DNA of 64,000 bases from Venturia oleaginea (taxonomy: Eukaryota > Ascomycota > Dothideomycetes > Venturiales > Venturiaceae), in the NCBI GenBank assembly GCA_013176395.1, contig JABMLP010000015.1, positions 372,001 to 436,000 of the forward strand. The letters run 5' to 3'. Both the position numbers and the translations under genes were made by a program. Below the pieces are notes generated by a model that did not search any database, was not told where the DNA came from, and saw only the letters and a list, made by a program, of their open reading frames with translations. Every line of letters starts with the position of its first letter. Position 1 is the stretch's first letter. Shown in pieces: positions 18,406-30,429 of this stretch.

Positions 18406-21400
18406 GGGCTAATGACTCAAAACTAACATACATCGCCGAAATGACCTCGTACATACATACTAAGGACTCATACATACATTCTGTCCTGACCACTGAATGG
18501 GTATGTTCTGGACTTCAAATGTATGTAGTAGTCCGTGAATGTATGTACGGGTCTTGAAATATATGTTCCACAAAAAATGTACGTACGAGGCATAGAATGT
18601 ATATATTGAAGACCGACCATCTCCATCCATCATGTGACGTTTAAACAGAGATATGTACAAAGAATTTGACCGTATATTTGAACTATTCTGACTAATCTGA
18701 CGCCGCTGAATGACGTCACGCATTTGAAACAGAAATCCAAGCCCCGGGCAACTCCTAGGGCGGTAATAAATACACAGAGATCGTAAGGCTATAATTTAGC
18801 CTTGCAGTTGTCAGCGAGGTGGCCCTTTGAACCGCAGAAACCGCACGGTTGACGTGCTCGCACTCGACGGCCGCGGCCAACAACTGGTAACGTGATTGGT
18901 AACGCTGAGCGGGCCCTTTTACGGCCCTTCTTTAGTGGTGAGAGCGTTAGTAGTAAACTCGTAGGCTTCTCCACCTTATCGTCAGCCTCGCCGTCAACCT
19001 CAGCCCTCAAACTCTCCGCCATTAGTGACTTTGCGGGCGAATCAGGCTGAAGATCAGCCTCGTCATTCTCGGAGTCAGCGTAAAGGTTACCGCCTCTATT
19101 CAAATAGATCTCGGCGGCCTCAGCCTCAGATTCTGTCCCGTTTTCAACAGCAAATTCGGCTTCATCTTCCGATGTAGATACAAAACGAGGTTCAATAGCT
19201 TCGAGTAACTTTGCCGCCGCGGGAGGTTGCGCTTTTAATAATTTCGCCGCCGTAGTAGGCTGAGGTTTCTCGGTATTATTATTATCACTTTGGCCACAGG
19301 AAGAAGACTCACCCTCAGAGATTGGGATTGGCTGTTGGCGACTGTTCTTGGGCGGCTTAGCTACACCTTTGGCCGTGGTTTTAGGAGCCACCTTGGTAGT
19401 AGTTTTGATATTCGTTTTCGAAGCCGTATTAGTAGTGCTGGTAGCAGTAGACATCGAAATCTTTGAGGTCTTCCGCTTGTCCACCTTCTGCGCAGCTTGT
19501 TCAGCTTGAAAAGCCTCCAGGTTCTCGGCCTTTTCAGTCCTCTGCATCTCGTCATATTCCTCTCTCGTCTCGCAGTAGCCAACCCTCTTTGCACGCTCAA
19601 ATCCTTCATCCTCAAGTTTCTTATTCTGGACCTTGTGCTTGAGGCGCCTCTTCTTGCGACGATGTCTACCAGCCTGAATATCATCCCACTCATCATCAGT
19701 AGCGGAGAGTGATGAATTAGAAAGAAACTGGATCCCCTCGTCAATCTTGCCACCCGCATCAGAAACATCATCACTTCCAGATATATCCTCGCTCTCAGTA
19801 TTGTCGAATTTGTCTGATTCGTCGGCGTCTTGCTGTATGCTCTTGCCCTTAGCCTTGCCCCTGCCCTTGCCCTTGCCCTTACATTTAGCGTTGACGGTCG
19901 GGTAAGTAGATATAGCAGATTTAGCTAGTTTCCGGCCGAGAGGATTGATTCTTTTAGAGTCCTGCTTGATGCGAGAGAGTACTGTATATTTGCGGAACCT
20001 TTTTGTCCTCTTTCGGCCAGGCTTTTTATGTGCTTCAGAGAGAGTTGGGGGTTTGGTAATGCCATCGGGTAGGAGTTCATCGATAAGGGTAGTACGGCAA
20101 GATCCAAGGTACATTTGCTTGTACATATGAGAAGTGTACATGTACGAATTTTGAGTATCCAGTATCGTCGGGACCTTAAAAAAAGAGGCAGCGCAATAGG
20201 CGTGGGCGCAGGGTAGCCGAAGATGTTGCCATTCAAGGCAAGTACATCTCCTTGCATCAAGATCTACCACCCATCCAACGGCAGCATTATCGAGAAGACG
20301 AATCAAAGCCCTGCCAGACTTCTGGGGAATACATATCATCCGCCGGCCAACCTCCGAGCGATCAGCAATGTGAGAAATAGCGTGCCTGCTCCATATTTCG
20401 TCCTTCTGTCTGAACTCGCCCCGTGTATAGAACAGCTTCATTTGAGAGGTCCACAATGCTTCTAGCATGTACAGAATTGGCTTCTTCCTCTCCTCAAGAA
20501 AGCGGCTGTTCATTGACTCTCCCGCCCCAGATGTAACATGCCCATACCGAGGAAACTCCACAAGAGGAGCGTAACAGGTTGCCCAGTGCCCAAAGTCGCC
20601 AGTATTCTCGATATATTGGGCGGCGTCAAAGTGGAGTTCACGGATTTCCTCCAAAGAAGGTGGAATCTGCGACTCTCCATTTGTACTTGCAGTTAGGTGT
20701 GTATTTGCCTCTACCGCGACACCATAGCGCCTAGAACTTCGGCTTTGCGTTTTGTACGTCGAAGAACTCGCGAGCTTGTATTGTAGCATCGGTAATTACT
20801 TGCTGGGTTTCTTGGAGGGTCTCGAATGTCATGCCAATGCGAAGTGTAGGGTATCGAGGAATGTCCTCCGGGGCAGTGGCTTTGGGCGCAGTAGCATACG
20901 ATGAGGGTAGAGGGCTTGAGGGAGGAGCCTGGCTTGAGGGAGGAGCCTGGTTTGAGTGGAGGTAACTTGATAACAGAAAGCCTGTAGGCGCAGGCTGGCT
21001 AGGGCGTGGCATTGAAATGGAATAGTTGGTGATGGAATACGTGGCGGTGTTGATGTTTGGTAGAGTGAGAACGCGACGAGAGATTCTAGCGCCGATATTA
21101 TGTATGAGCCCCTAAAATATAAAGGGTAGATCGCCTAAGTAACTAGTAGCGTAGCAGACAGGTTCGAGTACAACAATTAAGACTGCGATTGAGCCACCAT
21201 ATATACGAGCGAAGTAGGCGATTGACTGAGCGATCGAGCTATTATAGAGGCTGCAATTGAGCTACTATAAATACGAGCGTTGAGCGATTAGACAGCTTTG
21301 GCCGGGATCTTTGAGACCACTCAAATGGCGAGATGGCTAAAAAGGTAAGCGATATTGATAGATTCTATGCATATCCATACTAACACAGCGTTCAGACATA

Positions 21401-21651
21401 GTACGGCATAATCGGCCGCTTGTGGACAATATACATTTCTTTTTATAGTTGCGATGGCTCGAACTGACGATTTGAATAGTTGCTGGTATGTGGTCGAACA
21501 TATGTATGTACGAGTCCTAAAATGTATGTACGAGTCTATCTAAGCATACAATGTATGTGTAAGAACTTATACATACATTGTATGTATTAGTCCTTAGAAT
21601 GTATGTACGAGGTCATTTCGGCCATGTATGTCGGTTTTGAGTCATTAGCCC
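18406..21651 (-). mobile_element. Mutator-like (MULE) element, deletion derivative
   Basis: A perfect 9-bp target-site duplication GTCTAGTAT (18397-18405 and 21652-21660) splits the LINE endonuclease frame. Terminal inverted repeats of more than 70 bp start GGGCTAATGACTCAAAAC at both ends. Subterminal regions are packed with GTATGTA/TACATAC motifs. TSD length, long TIRs and an internal SWIM-type protein identify the Mutator superfamily. The central catalytic part of the transposase is deleted. Confidence 0.92.
18789..21012 (-). pseudogene. MULE transposase with DDE core deleted
   Basis: The ATG at 21012-21010 (MPRPSQPAPTG) gives a Pro/Ser-rich leader and LRIGMTFETLQETQQVI, the start of the FAR1-like DNA-binding region. 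This frame stops near 20731. A second frame (about 20789-18789) continues with the region after the catalytic domain: GAGESMNSRFLEERKKPILY, then a SWIM zinc finger CTCLEWQHLRLPCAH, a long Lys/Glu/Ser-rich segment, and a C-terminal CCHC knuckle CGFCGSKGHLADNC. The DDE residues are absent. Joining the parts would need repair of a frame break, so no full transposase is encoded. Confidence 0.85.
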
Positions 21652-23742
21652 GTCTAGTATGCTACAGCCTGTCGCGGTGACATACGAGGAAGGCAGCAAC
21701 AGAACAACAATTGACATGTGCTGGATGACACTAGGCTTGGCTGATAGGATTATCAGTTGCAGAACAGATAGAGAGCTAGATCATGATTCAGACCACCTCC
21801 CTATCAGTACTATACTGGATATCCGGATGCGCTCCATGAAATTTGAGCTATAAGACGCAACTGGAAATATCTAGACAGCGAGAAGTTCTGTCAGGCACTA
21901 AAAGACATCCTACCGGCACGAAGAAGACTAAGGACAAAAGCAGCGCTGGACACATACAAGATGGATTTAGTCAAAGCAATTAGCGAGGCAGCAGCAAAGG
22001 TGCTTCCTCTTACAAGACCATGCGCCAAGGCTAAAGAGGGATGGGACGAAACATGTACAAAAGCGTTGGCAGAGACAAAGCGCCTGAGGCACATACACGG
22101 GAGAAGGCATACCGAAGAAGCTTGGGAAGCCTACCGCAAGGCAAGGAACCATAAGACACGGATAATCAAGAAATCGCTCCAGCAAGCACATAGAGACCGT
22201 GTAGAAATGGCAGCAGGCTCGGCTGAGTCTCTCTGGAAAATATCTAAATGGGCGCGCAATAGAGAAAGCCAGCCTCCAAGTGTAACGCCAACCATGAAGT
22301 GTCCGGTAACCAGCAATCAAGCCACCACAACCACAGCAAAAACGAGTCTCTTCCGGGACGCCTTCTTCCCAGCACCTCCGGAAACAGACCTCATTGACCT
22401 AAAGAACGCCAGATACGATGGTCAAATATCAATGCCAAACATTACTGAGAAGGAGGTGTTGGATGCAATACAAGCAGCATCACCCTTGAAGGCCGCAGGA
22501 CCGGATGGTATCCCAAACCGAGCCCTGCAGGTGGCATCTCACATGTTGGTAGGGCACCTAACGACAATTATGAACCAGAGCCTACAACTAGGCTACTGCC
22601 CGACTCATTTCCGAAGCTCAACCACGGTGGTGTTACGCAAACCAGAGAAAGAAGACTACTCGATTCCAAAGGCATACCGACCAATTGCGCTTCTGAACAC
22701 CATTGGCAAGGCTATGGATGCAGTTATAGCCAGAAGACTTAGCTACCTGGTAGAAACACACCAAGTCATCCCACGGATGCACATGGGAGGCAGAAAATTG
22801 AGATCAACGGAACACGCACTACATGCGGTAATCGAGAGAATTTACAACGCGTGGAACAACGGAAGAGGACAAGTAGCCAGCCTGCTGCTCCTCGACGTCT
22901 CCGGCGCCTTTAACAACGTGTCCCACAGGAGACTCCTGCACAATCTACGGAAGAGGAAAGTTGATAAAAAGATAGTACGGTGGATCGCTAGCTTCCTAAG
23001 CGATAAACACACACAAATCGTCATTGATGGCTATAAATCTGACGAGTATGCGGTCAAGACTCGGGTACCACAGGGATCGCCCCTATCCCCCCCTATCTTA
23101 TACATATTCTATAACTCCGACCTTATCGAACAATGCGACTCAGGTAATAACACGGCAGCTATAGGCTACATCGACGACGCATCCGTACTTGCATGGGGGA
23201 ACGCAACAGAGGAAATGGGTAGAAAACTCGAAAATGCGCTAGAAAAGGCAGACTGTTGGGCAAAGACAGATGCATCGAAATTCGCCCCGGAGAAGTTCCA
23301 ATTGACACACTTTACAAGAACACGCACACGCATGGACACAAAACAACCCATTCAGACGGTCTGGGGCAGCATTGAGCCTAGGACAACATGCAAATATCTA
23401 GGCGTGACGCTAGACAGCAAGCTGCAGTGGAAGGAACATATCGAAGAGATCAAGCGGAAAACCACGAAAACAGTGAACGCACTGTGCTCTAGGCAGCTCA
23501 ATATGGGGCGTCAGTCTGCTAGATATGCGAAAAATCTACCGCGCAGTAGTGGTCCCTCAAATGATGTACGCGTGCTCAATATGGTCGAATTCAGGAGCAA
23601 GAGGAAAGCCATACACGAGAAAAACGCTCGATACACTTCGGTCAATTCAAGCACGCGCAGCACGAACTATCTGCGGAGCGTTCAGAGCAACCTCCAGGGT
23701 TGCCCCTCGATATCGAGACCTACCTGCTCCCAGTCGAGCAAT

Positions 23743-24121
23743 AGATATGGATCTCTTTTTGAGATTGCCAACGAGTTAGAATGCTCTATTACCGTCGTTC
23801 GCACGGATGTGGATACAAGGTACTGATGGCAAGCGTGCGACATTCTATCAGGGCCATCAAAATCCCAGATTACAACATATTTTGTGCAGAAACTGTGCGA
23901 GATTAGGAAATCGCCAGTGGTACGAAGAGGTCTTCGTGATGCTCTTGAATGATACACAGTGAAAAGATGAAGATTGAGGATTGCATGTTTTTTCCAACTA
24001 AGCTGGGAACCGCGAGGTACCAATACAGATGTGATTGCTTTGAAATCAAAAGATGGGTACATGATTCCGACGGCTGTATGCCACCGATATCCACTTTGCG
24101 GCTAACTGAAATTGTGGTATC
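23743..24121. other. Unassigned sequence between LINE and gag fragment
   Basis: No gene seen. It holds short open stretches in several frames and a 12-nt direct duplication (ATCATCYAACAG) just before the gag fragment. It may be the 5' part of the retroelement that supplied the gag. Confidence 0.4.
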
Positions 24122-25264
24122 ATCCAACAGCGGCTGTATCATCTAACAGATGCATTGAGGGAGGATTTTGAGGGATGGACAAGCTTCCAGTTCGAACAGA
24201 TCAACAAGACATACCTAAGGGTACTGATTCAGTTGTGCGAGGATCGAGGGATCCCCGTACGAGAACAGACAACGACAGTAGCAAAGATATCCTTTATCAT
24301 TACAGATTCAATTCCTCCGACCCCAATTGTGAGTATACCGAGTGTTTTAGAGCACGGCTTAAGCCCAAGGGAGTCATACAGAGCGCCAGATACTCCTTGG
24401 AAGGAGACTCGATCCTTCAAGATCAATCCTACCCCAGAATTCAGTACCCTCACAATTCGCCCCAAGGAGCCTCTCAATATAGACGAATTCTTTCCACAAC
24501 AAGCAGAACTTAATATCCAACAGGCAAGAGAGGCAGATTCCGTACGAGAAAGACCTCAAACTGCAATCTCTCTGCAGGAACAGCAAAATCCTGAGAGAGA
24601 ACATCCTCAATTAGTACCAGAACAACAGCCTCAGCAGCAACAACCTATAGTTCAGGGCTTTGTACGACCACAACAGCAGCAGTTGCAACCCCAAAGGCTT
24701 GCGCAGCAACCTGGCCATCCCCCAAGAGCACCACCGCGTCCACCAGAAAGAACCGCGCAAGGGTTCCCAGATGGAGGGAGAGGAGGACGTGGAATGCCCC
24801 CAAATCAAGGCGGATTTGTACAAGGATCAGGTGACTGGCAGGGAGGAAGATATGGAGGTGAAGGCAGCTGAGAAAGGTATGGAGGTGAAGGCAGCGGAGG
24901 AGGCTTGTACGGAGGAGGCCCATACGGAGAACGACCACCAGGAGGACCACCAGGAGGACCACCCAGAGGATCACCAGGGCCACCAGGACCCTCAGGAGGA
25001 GACAACTACGACCTACCACCTAGCCAGTGGCTCTACAACAGCTTGTGCGACCGCCGGTCAATCCTAAACTTCCAGAAAGCATGGAAGGACAAGAACTACA
25101 CGGGGGAACCGTACGATATCTTTAAAGATAAGTTCAAGCTGTTCATCAATGCGTGCAGACGGCTCCAGATTCCTGAAGATCAATGGCATGCAGTCTTCCA
25201 AGATATCCTATCTGGTAGGGCAGAGACATACTATCTTGACAATGTCCGTACAAATATGACATGG
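24122..25264 (+). pseudogene. Gypsy-type gag fragment with in-frame TGA
   Basis: The frame reads LTDALREDFEGWTSFQFEQINKTYL without a visible ATG, then a Gln-rich stretch (QQPQQQQP) and Gly/Arg-rich repeats. A TGA at 24869-24871 interrupts otherwise continuous repeats of the GGxYGGEGS type. The same frame continues with GGPPGG repeats and a retroviral-type gag domain, DIFKDKFKLFINACRRLQIP and WHAVFQDILSGRAETYYLD. It is cut at NMTW by the LTR-like repeat at 25265. Pol is missing on this side. Confidence 0.75.
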
Positions 25265-25455
25265 TGTCACGGCAGCGATAGGATGTATAAAATGAACTAG
25301 GGTTCTAAGAACTGAGTGTGATAATAGAATTTACGGTAGAGAGCGAGTTACTACGAGGGCGCGAAGACATCGCGCCTTAGCCACAATGTGGCTAAGCCGA
25401 TACGCCCGAGCCATGAAGTAACGTGACGGCAAAGGAGCCATGCCGTGCCGTCACA
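25265..25455. repeat. 191-bp TGTSACGG LTR-like repeat at a chimeric junction
   Basis: Starts TGTCACGGCAGCG, ends CATGCCGTGCCGTCACA. The 5-bp flanks differ (CATGG and GTATC). The left neighbour is a plus-strand gag and the right neighbour is the integrase of an unrelated minus-strand Gypsy, so the two sides did not come from one insertion site. Confidence 0.7.
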
Positions 25456-26427
25456 GTATCGATCGATGTCTCCATTCATACGAGGCCAGTAGAACTTGCG
25501 GGCAACGATATTACGGGTCTTGTTTCGTCCGGGGTGCGCTGCTGGCAGCGAGGCATGAATTTCGTTTAGCAGTTGAGTACGGAGGTTGTCGTCTTCAGGC
25601 ACGAATAATCTTCCTTGGTAGAGCAACAGCCCGTCCTGCAACCTCAAATAGGTATAATCCTTCTGAGCGAGAATTCTCCATTCGTCAAGTGAAGTAGATT
25701 CCCGGTTCGTTTTGAGTAACCGATCCACCAGCAACATCTGGTTGCTATCGAGGTCCAGAGGGCAGAGTTCCATTCCAATCTGGTCATCTTTTACCATTTG
25801 CATAGTCCTAGCCGCATTTGCTTTGGCCTTTTGTGATTTCAGTTCATCGGCCTTGCGAGAGAGAGCGTCGGCAATGATATTTTCTTTGCCTGGCCGGTAG
25901 ACGATCTTGAAGTTGTATCCAGAGATCAAATCAGCCCAACGTGCTTGCCGTTGGTTTAGTAGCCTCTTTGTCGTAAAGTACTCCAGGGCACGATGGTCGG
26001 TAATCGCGGTAAATTGTAATTGGGCTCCTCGAAGAAGTGCACTCCACTCCTCCAGGCCTCGGATCAACGCTAGCATTTCCTTGTCATGGATCTCGTAATT
26101 GAGTTCATGAGTGTCCATTTTTTTGCTGTAGAAAGCTACAGGGTGCCACTCGCCATCCTTTCCAAGTCGGGAGAGAGTGCCTGCTACTACTCCATCGGAT
26201 GCGTCGGTCTCCATTCGGGTTTCGGCGAATGGGTCATAGAGGGCTAGGCACGGGGCTGTTGTCAATGCATGCTTGAGCTTCTCAAAGGACTCCATGCAAT
26301 CTTCATCGAAGTCGAAAGGGGTATCCTTTCTGGTTAGCCTGATAAGTGGTTTTGCCAGCCTTCCAAAATTTCGGATGAAGCGTCTGTAGAAATTACAGAA
26401 AGCGATGAAAGACTGAATCTGCTTCAC
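25456..26427 (-). pseudogene. Gypsy pol: RNase H and integrase N-terminus, truncated
   Basis: Continues the RT thumb and RNase H of the minus-strand Gypsy: SFIAFCNFYRRFIRNFGRLA, METDASDGVVAGTLSR, YSKKMDTHELNYEIHDKEML, RPGKENIIADALSRK. The integrase begins with the HHCC region (LNEIHASLPAAHPGRNKT, RKFYWPRMNGDIDRY) and is cut by the LTR-like repeat at 25455 before the two cysteines. The integrase core and everything downstream is gone. Confidence 0.88.
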
Positions 26428-26459
26428 GGTTCGTGGTTGCTTCCAGTGTTTGACGATGG

Positions 26460-27098
26460 CTACCTTGTCTGGGTCGACGCGTATACCGGAGTACTGATGA
26501 TAAATCCAAGGTACTTTGTCTCAGTGACATCGAATTCGCTTTTCTTGATATCTGCCTGAAGTCCTGCAGCGCGTAGTCGTTCAAGAACTTTGTGTACGTG
26601 AGCCGTATGCTCCAAGGGATCCTCTGAATAGATCAAAATGTCATCAAGGTAAGCGGTACAGAAGTCGTCGAGGTAGTCCATCAGGATGGTGTTCATGTAT
26701 CTCTGCCATGTAGCAGGTCCATTGACCAATCCTTCCATCATGACTTTGCATTTGAAGCTTCCGTAGCGAGTTCGGAACGTAGTGAGGTCTTCAGAGTCCG
26801 GGTCCATCCGAATTCGATGGAAAGCTTGTCGGATATGTAGCTTTGTAAAGACCTTGGCCTTTGACAATCTAGCCATTGTCTCTGTGATGAGCGGAATAGG
26901 ATATCGGTCTTTCTTTGTGAGCGTGTTGAGTCTGCGGTAATCAATATAGAAGCGGAACTTCTGCTTCTCCCCCTCGGGCGTGGGCTTCTTGACAATGAGC
27001 ACAGGTGATGCAAATGGTGACGAGCTGGTCTCAATAAAGCCTGATTCCAAGTTCTTCAAGAGCCATTCTTTGATAAACTGTAGCTCATCCAAGGACAT
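26460..27098 (-). pseudogene. Gypsy pol: reverse transcriptase segment
   Basis: MSLDELQFIKEWLLKNLESG opens the RT. Recognisable boxes are FYIDYRRLNTLTKKDRYPIP and the catalytic AYLDDILIYS. A one-base frame change near 26490 separates it from the following RNase H frame; a further one at about 27095 separates it from the preceding frame. Leu-His replaces the usual Lys-Asp (TKLHIRQAFHRIR), so the first catalytic Asp of the RT also appears lost. Confidence 0.88.
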
Positions 27099-28325
27099 AT
27101 TGTGAGTGGACAGAAACCGGGCGCAGCCTTTCCTTCATCCAACACAATAACGTGGTCAACGCCTTCTCGGTGTTCTGCCAGTCGATTTGAGTCTGCTTCT
27201 GAGAAGAAGTCCTTGTATGGTATATGCTTATTAGGTAGCTTCTTCTCGATCATTGTCCTCATCTCCGGGGATTCGTCCTCTGGGAGTTCACCTTGCAGTG
27301 CTGCTAGGGCGACTTTCAGCCGGTCATGGTGGTCCTCAGTGGAATCGTTTCCTCGTTCCTTCCTGAGCTCACTCATCCTCTTTTCTATTTCATACAAGGA
27401 TATGGATCCAGCGGTGACTTCTTTGTCTTTTAAGTTCAAGCGGAAACCTGAAGAGTTGATCATACAGAGGTCAAGCGTCTTACCCGCAATCTTTGAGCTA
27501 TCGTGTCCGGAATCCAAGGCGTTGATATCTGTACTGGCTGCCTTTAATTGCTTATCCATGATGCGGTAGCCTCTTGCTTGCTCCCATTTCAGTGTTTGGT
27601 AATATCTGACCGGCAGGTCTTCTTCTTGGTAGTGACCGAAATTGGAGAGGTCTGAACAACTACTATCAGTGTTGCTTTCCGAGTCTACAGAGACGTCTTC
27701 TTCTGAAGTGTCGATCGTATCATTCTCGCGTACCAGTGGCGTTGACTCCGCGTTTCTTAATATCGATGGCTCGAGTTCGTTAGATTGAGGTCGGGTCGAT
27801 TTCGGCCGTTTGAGCAGCTGTACGTTGTCCCGAAACCGTTTAGCCTGGTTGCCGGCTCTCCGACGATCATCCTGTCTCATCCTCCTTTCTCTCTTTGTCG
27901 ATATTGTTCTGGATAGCCTCCGAATTAACCGTCACTTTCCTATCCTCCTCCACCATCACTACCTTCTGTATCGGTGTCTCTCTCTTTCGGCCATCCTTCC
28001 AGATAATGCGCTGCATCTCGGGATCCGGTACGACCTTGTTGTGAGCCATCCACGTCCTTCCCAGAATTACCGTAGCTTGTGTCTCGAGGGCTCGTCGATC
28101 CACGTTTGGGAGTAGGTGTTGCAGCTTCTGTGCGCATCGTCGGTTAATGAAGGCATAACCGTTTGCTCCGGTGTCAAGAAGAGCTCGGGATCGGACACCC
28201 ATGCCGTTGAAGTAGAGGATAACATCGAGAGTGAAAGCGTTGCCGCCGAACAACTTAAGAGATGAGACATTGAAGTTTTGCACCTGATATCGGAAAGAAA
28301 GATCTCGATTGCTAGGACCTGGCAT
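27056..28325 (-). pseudogene. Gypsy protease and pol linker
   Basis: The ATG at 28325 starts a frame with the aspartic protease site ALLDTGANGYAFI (about residues 47-59) and VILGRTWM, ending at 27867. A second frame, overlapping by 14 nt (27880-27056), continues with the acidic linker and HVIVLDEGKAAPGFCPL before the RT. The overlap could be a natural frame change or a simple indel. Confidence 0.8.
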
Positions 28326-28342
28326 GGTGACTTTTACCAGGT

Positions 28343-30379
28343 CTATGCTTTTGGGTGTTCTGACTCAATCCCGCCAGCGCTATCCATTACGGAGATGGAG
28401 GCCTCTGGGCAGTCCTTCATGTAATGTCCCTCCTTCTTACACTTGAAACACTTGCGCTCCTGAGCCAACTGGACCGCCTGATCAATGTTTAATCCTACGT
28501 CCTTGTAGCGATTGAATGCTGCGCGTGCTTTTTCGGGGTCTCGCTCCCGTCGACCTCCACCTAATCCATTGTTTCCACCACCGCTGGACTGCCCTTGAGG
28601 CGTGCTCGTACCTGCACCGGTGTTGTTCGAGGAGTTCTGTCGGTTGCCGTTCGAATTGCTGTTCTTCTTGGCCGTAGTTGCAGCGTCGAGAACCTTGCGC
28701 TCTTCTTGTGTCTGGATGTAGGTTCGGGAAAGGTTGGATGCCTTAAAGCACAGCTTCTCGTAGGTCAGATCTGGGTCGCCGGCTTCTCCTGCTGTACCTT
28801 CCTTGAGGCGGGTATACAGCTTCTTGTGGATATCCTCCTTCCAATCGTCCTTGTCTACCTTGCACTGCATCGCAAGGGTCTCAAATTGATTCTTGAAGTT
28901 CAGGAAGTCGGTGTAGGGCTTCATAGTCAGCGGCTTGTACGCCTTCTTTGCGTTCTGCTTCTCAAACGGGTCTGCAAATCGCTCAGTGGTAACCTTCCAT
29001 ACCTTGTCCATTGTACGGTCGGCCGCATTGATGAGTAGTAGGGCGTCTTTTGCATTAGGTCCCTTTACAAGGTTCATAAAGTAGGCAACAGACATCTCGT
29101 CGTCGTAGCCCTCTGTCTTCAGCTTGTTTTCCATCGCATTGCGCCAATGCTTGTACTCCGTAGGAGTGTATTTGTCGGTCAATAGGTCAGGGTGTGGAAG
29201 TTTGATCTTCGAAAAGCCGCCTTCCGATCGAGAACCAAATCCGGACAAGTCGTCACCCGATATGAGGTTCTGTCGCAAACTCTGTCGGGCCGCATTGTGT
29301 TTGATGGTAAGAGCTTCCTATTTGTCGTATAACACCGTATACGCTTCGTAGGAGAGTTGGCTACAGAAAAGGAAGCGTATACGGTGTTATATGACAAATA
29401 CGAAGCTCTTACCTCAAATACAATGCGACCCGACAGAGTTTGCGACAGAACCTCATATCGGGTGACGACTTGTCCGGATTTGGTTCTCGATTGGAAGGCG
29501 GCTTTTCGAAGATCAAACTTCCACACCCTGACCTATTGACCGACAAATACACTCCTACGGAGTACAAGCATTGGCGCAATGCGATGGAAAACAAGCTGGA
29601 GACAGAGGGCTACGACGACGAGATGTCTGTTGCCTACTTTATGAACCTTGTAAAGGGACCTAATGCAAAAGACGCCCTACTACTCATCAATGCGGCCGAC
29701 CGTACAATGGACAAGGTACGGAAGTTTGATCTTCGAAAAGCCACCTTCCGATCGAGAACCAAATCCGGACAAGTCGTCACCCGATATGAGGTTCTGTCGC
29801 AAACTCTGTCGGGTCGCATTGTATTTGAGGTAAGAGCTTCGTATTTGTCGTATAACACCGTATACGCTTCCTTTTCTGTAGCCAACTCTCCTACTGTTGG
29901 ACGAGCCTCCAATTCCTTGATCCGCTCGTCGGAGCTATCAAGCATTGCTGACTGCGGTCGCAGTTCGTCTGCCTTCTCGGTAATCTTGGAGTCTTGGGCC
30001 TGTAGCAAGTCTGTTCCTTTCGCTGCTAGCTGCTTAACTATGTCGAGGTACAATTCTAATTGCTGTTGCTTGATGTTGTTGCTGTTGCACCAGCGTACTA
30101 CTTCGGTAATAAGTTGTGGTCTCACCGTGTCGTCTGCTAGAGCCCTCTTGATTTCTGTTTCTTTGACAGTAAAGCCTTTACTCCTGTCTGTCCATGGGAC
30201 TAACACTACCAGGTTTTCGTATCCTCCTTCCTGCTGTGAGCGACACGAGTAGCTTTGTCGGCATTGTATTCTGTGGGCCGGACGATCAACTTAGCGAAGT
30301 CTTCTGGGGTCTCTGCAGCCTCAATAGTCTCTCGGAGCTGGGTCATAGGCGTGTCGTCGCTGTAGTGGAACGGCGCCAT
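28343..30379 (-). pseudogene. Gypsy gag, rearranged
   Basis: The likely start is MAPFHYSDDTPMTQLRETIE at 30379, which shifts frame after about 58 codons. The text continues in another frame (30206-29720) with VPWTDRSKGFTVKETEIKRA and a helical segment. A palindromic rearrangement (29010-29880) follows. The main gag domain lies at 29278-28343 (YKHWRNAMENKLKTEGYD, DADRT-like repeats) and ends with the zinc knuckle CFKCKKEGHYMKDC after a Gly/Asn-rich linker. At least two frame breaks plus the inversion prevent a complete protein. Confidence 0.8.
29010..29880. repeat. Alternating inverted copies of a gag segment
   Basis: The gag segment that includes SGDDLSGFGSR is present three times in alternating orientation: minus (about 29010-29345), plus (about 29362-29718) and minus again (about 29722-29880, partial). 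The first two form a nearly perfect hairpin with a roughly 15-nt loop at about 29350. It looks like a template-switch or palindromic duplication, or an assembly artefact. Confidence 0.8.
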
Positions 30380-30429
30380 GACAAATCGTACGGTATTAGG
30401 AGGAATGGCGTCGAGGTGACCCTAATCGG

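Larger units (their letters stand above)
12943..23742 (+). mobile_element. Second copy of the same LINE, decayed and nested
   Basis: Plus-strand relative of the intact LINE, placed head to head with it. It starts with the same A-rich 5' end and CCACAACAGCGAGAACTGAG, then ORF1 and ORF2 homologues. It is broken by a 246-bp insertion (13245-13490), by an LTR-like element with a nested DNA transposon (13547-16446) and by a MULE derivative (18406-21651). Several small indels destroy both ORFs. The 3' part after ORF2 codons corresponding to about residue 900 is missing: homology ends at about 23742 just after a QSSN-like frame. This 3' loss is not the usual 5' truncation of LINEs and implies a later deletion or rearrangement. 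Confidence 0.85.
17844..23742 (+). pseudogene. LINE copy 2 ORF2, interrupted and truncated
   Basis: ATG at 17844 (MKEKDQLSILQYN). The endonuclease part is frameshifted near 18300, interrupted by the MULE at 18406-21651, and resumes at 21661 (TYEEGSNRTTIDMCWM, DHDSDHLPIS). A further frameshift lies near 21840. The reverse transcriptase (21961-23500) is long and open with KAAGPDGIPN, RVPQGSPLSP and GYIDDAS. A one-base loss near 23495 shifts the frame, and the homologous text continues to about 23742 in the other frame, where it ends before the RNase H domain. Confidence 0.85.
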
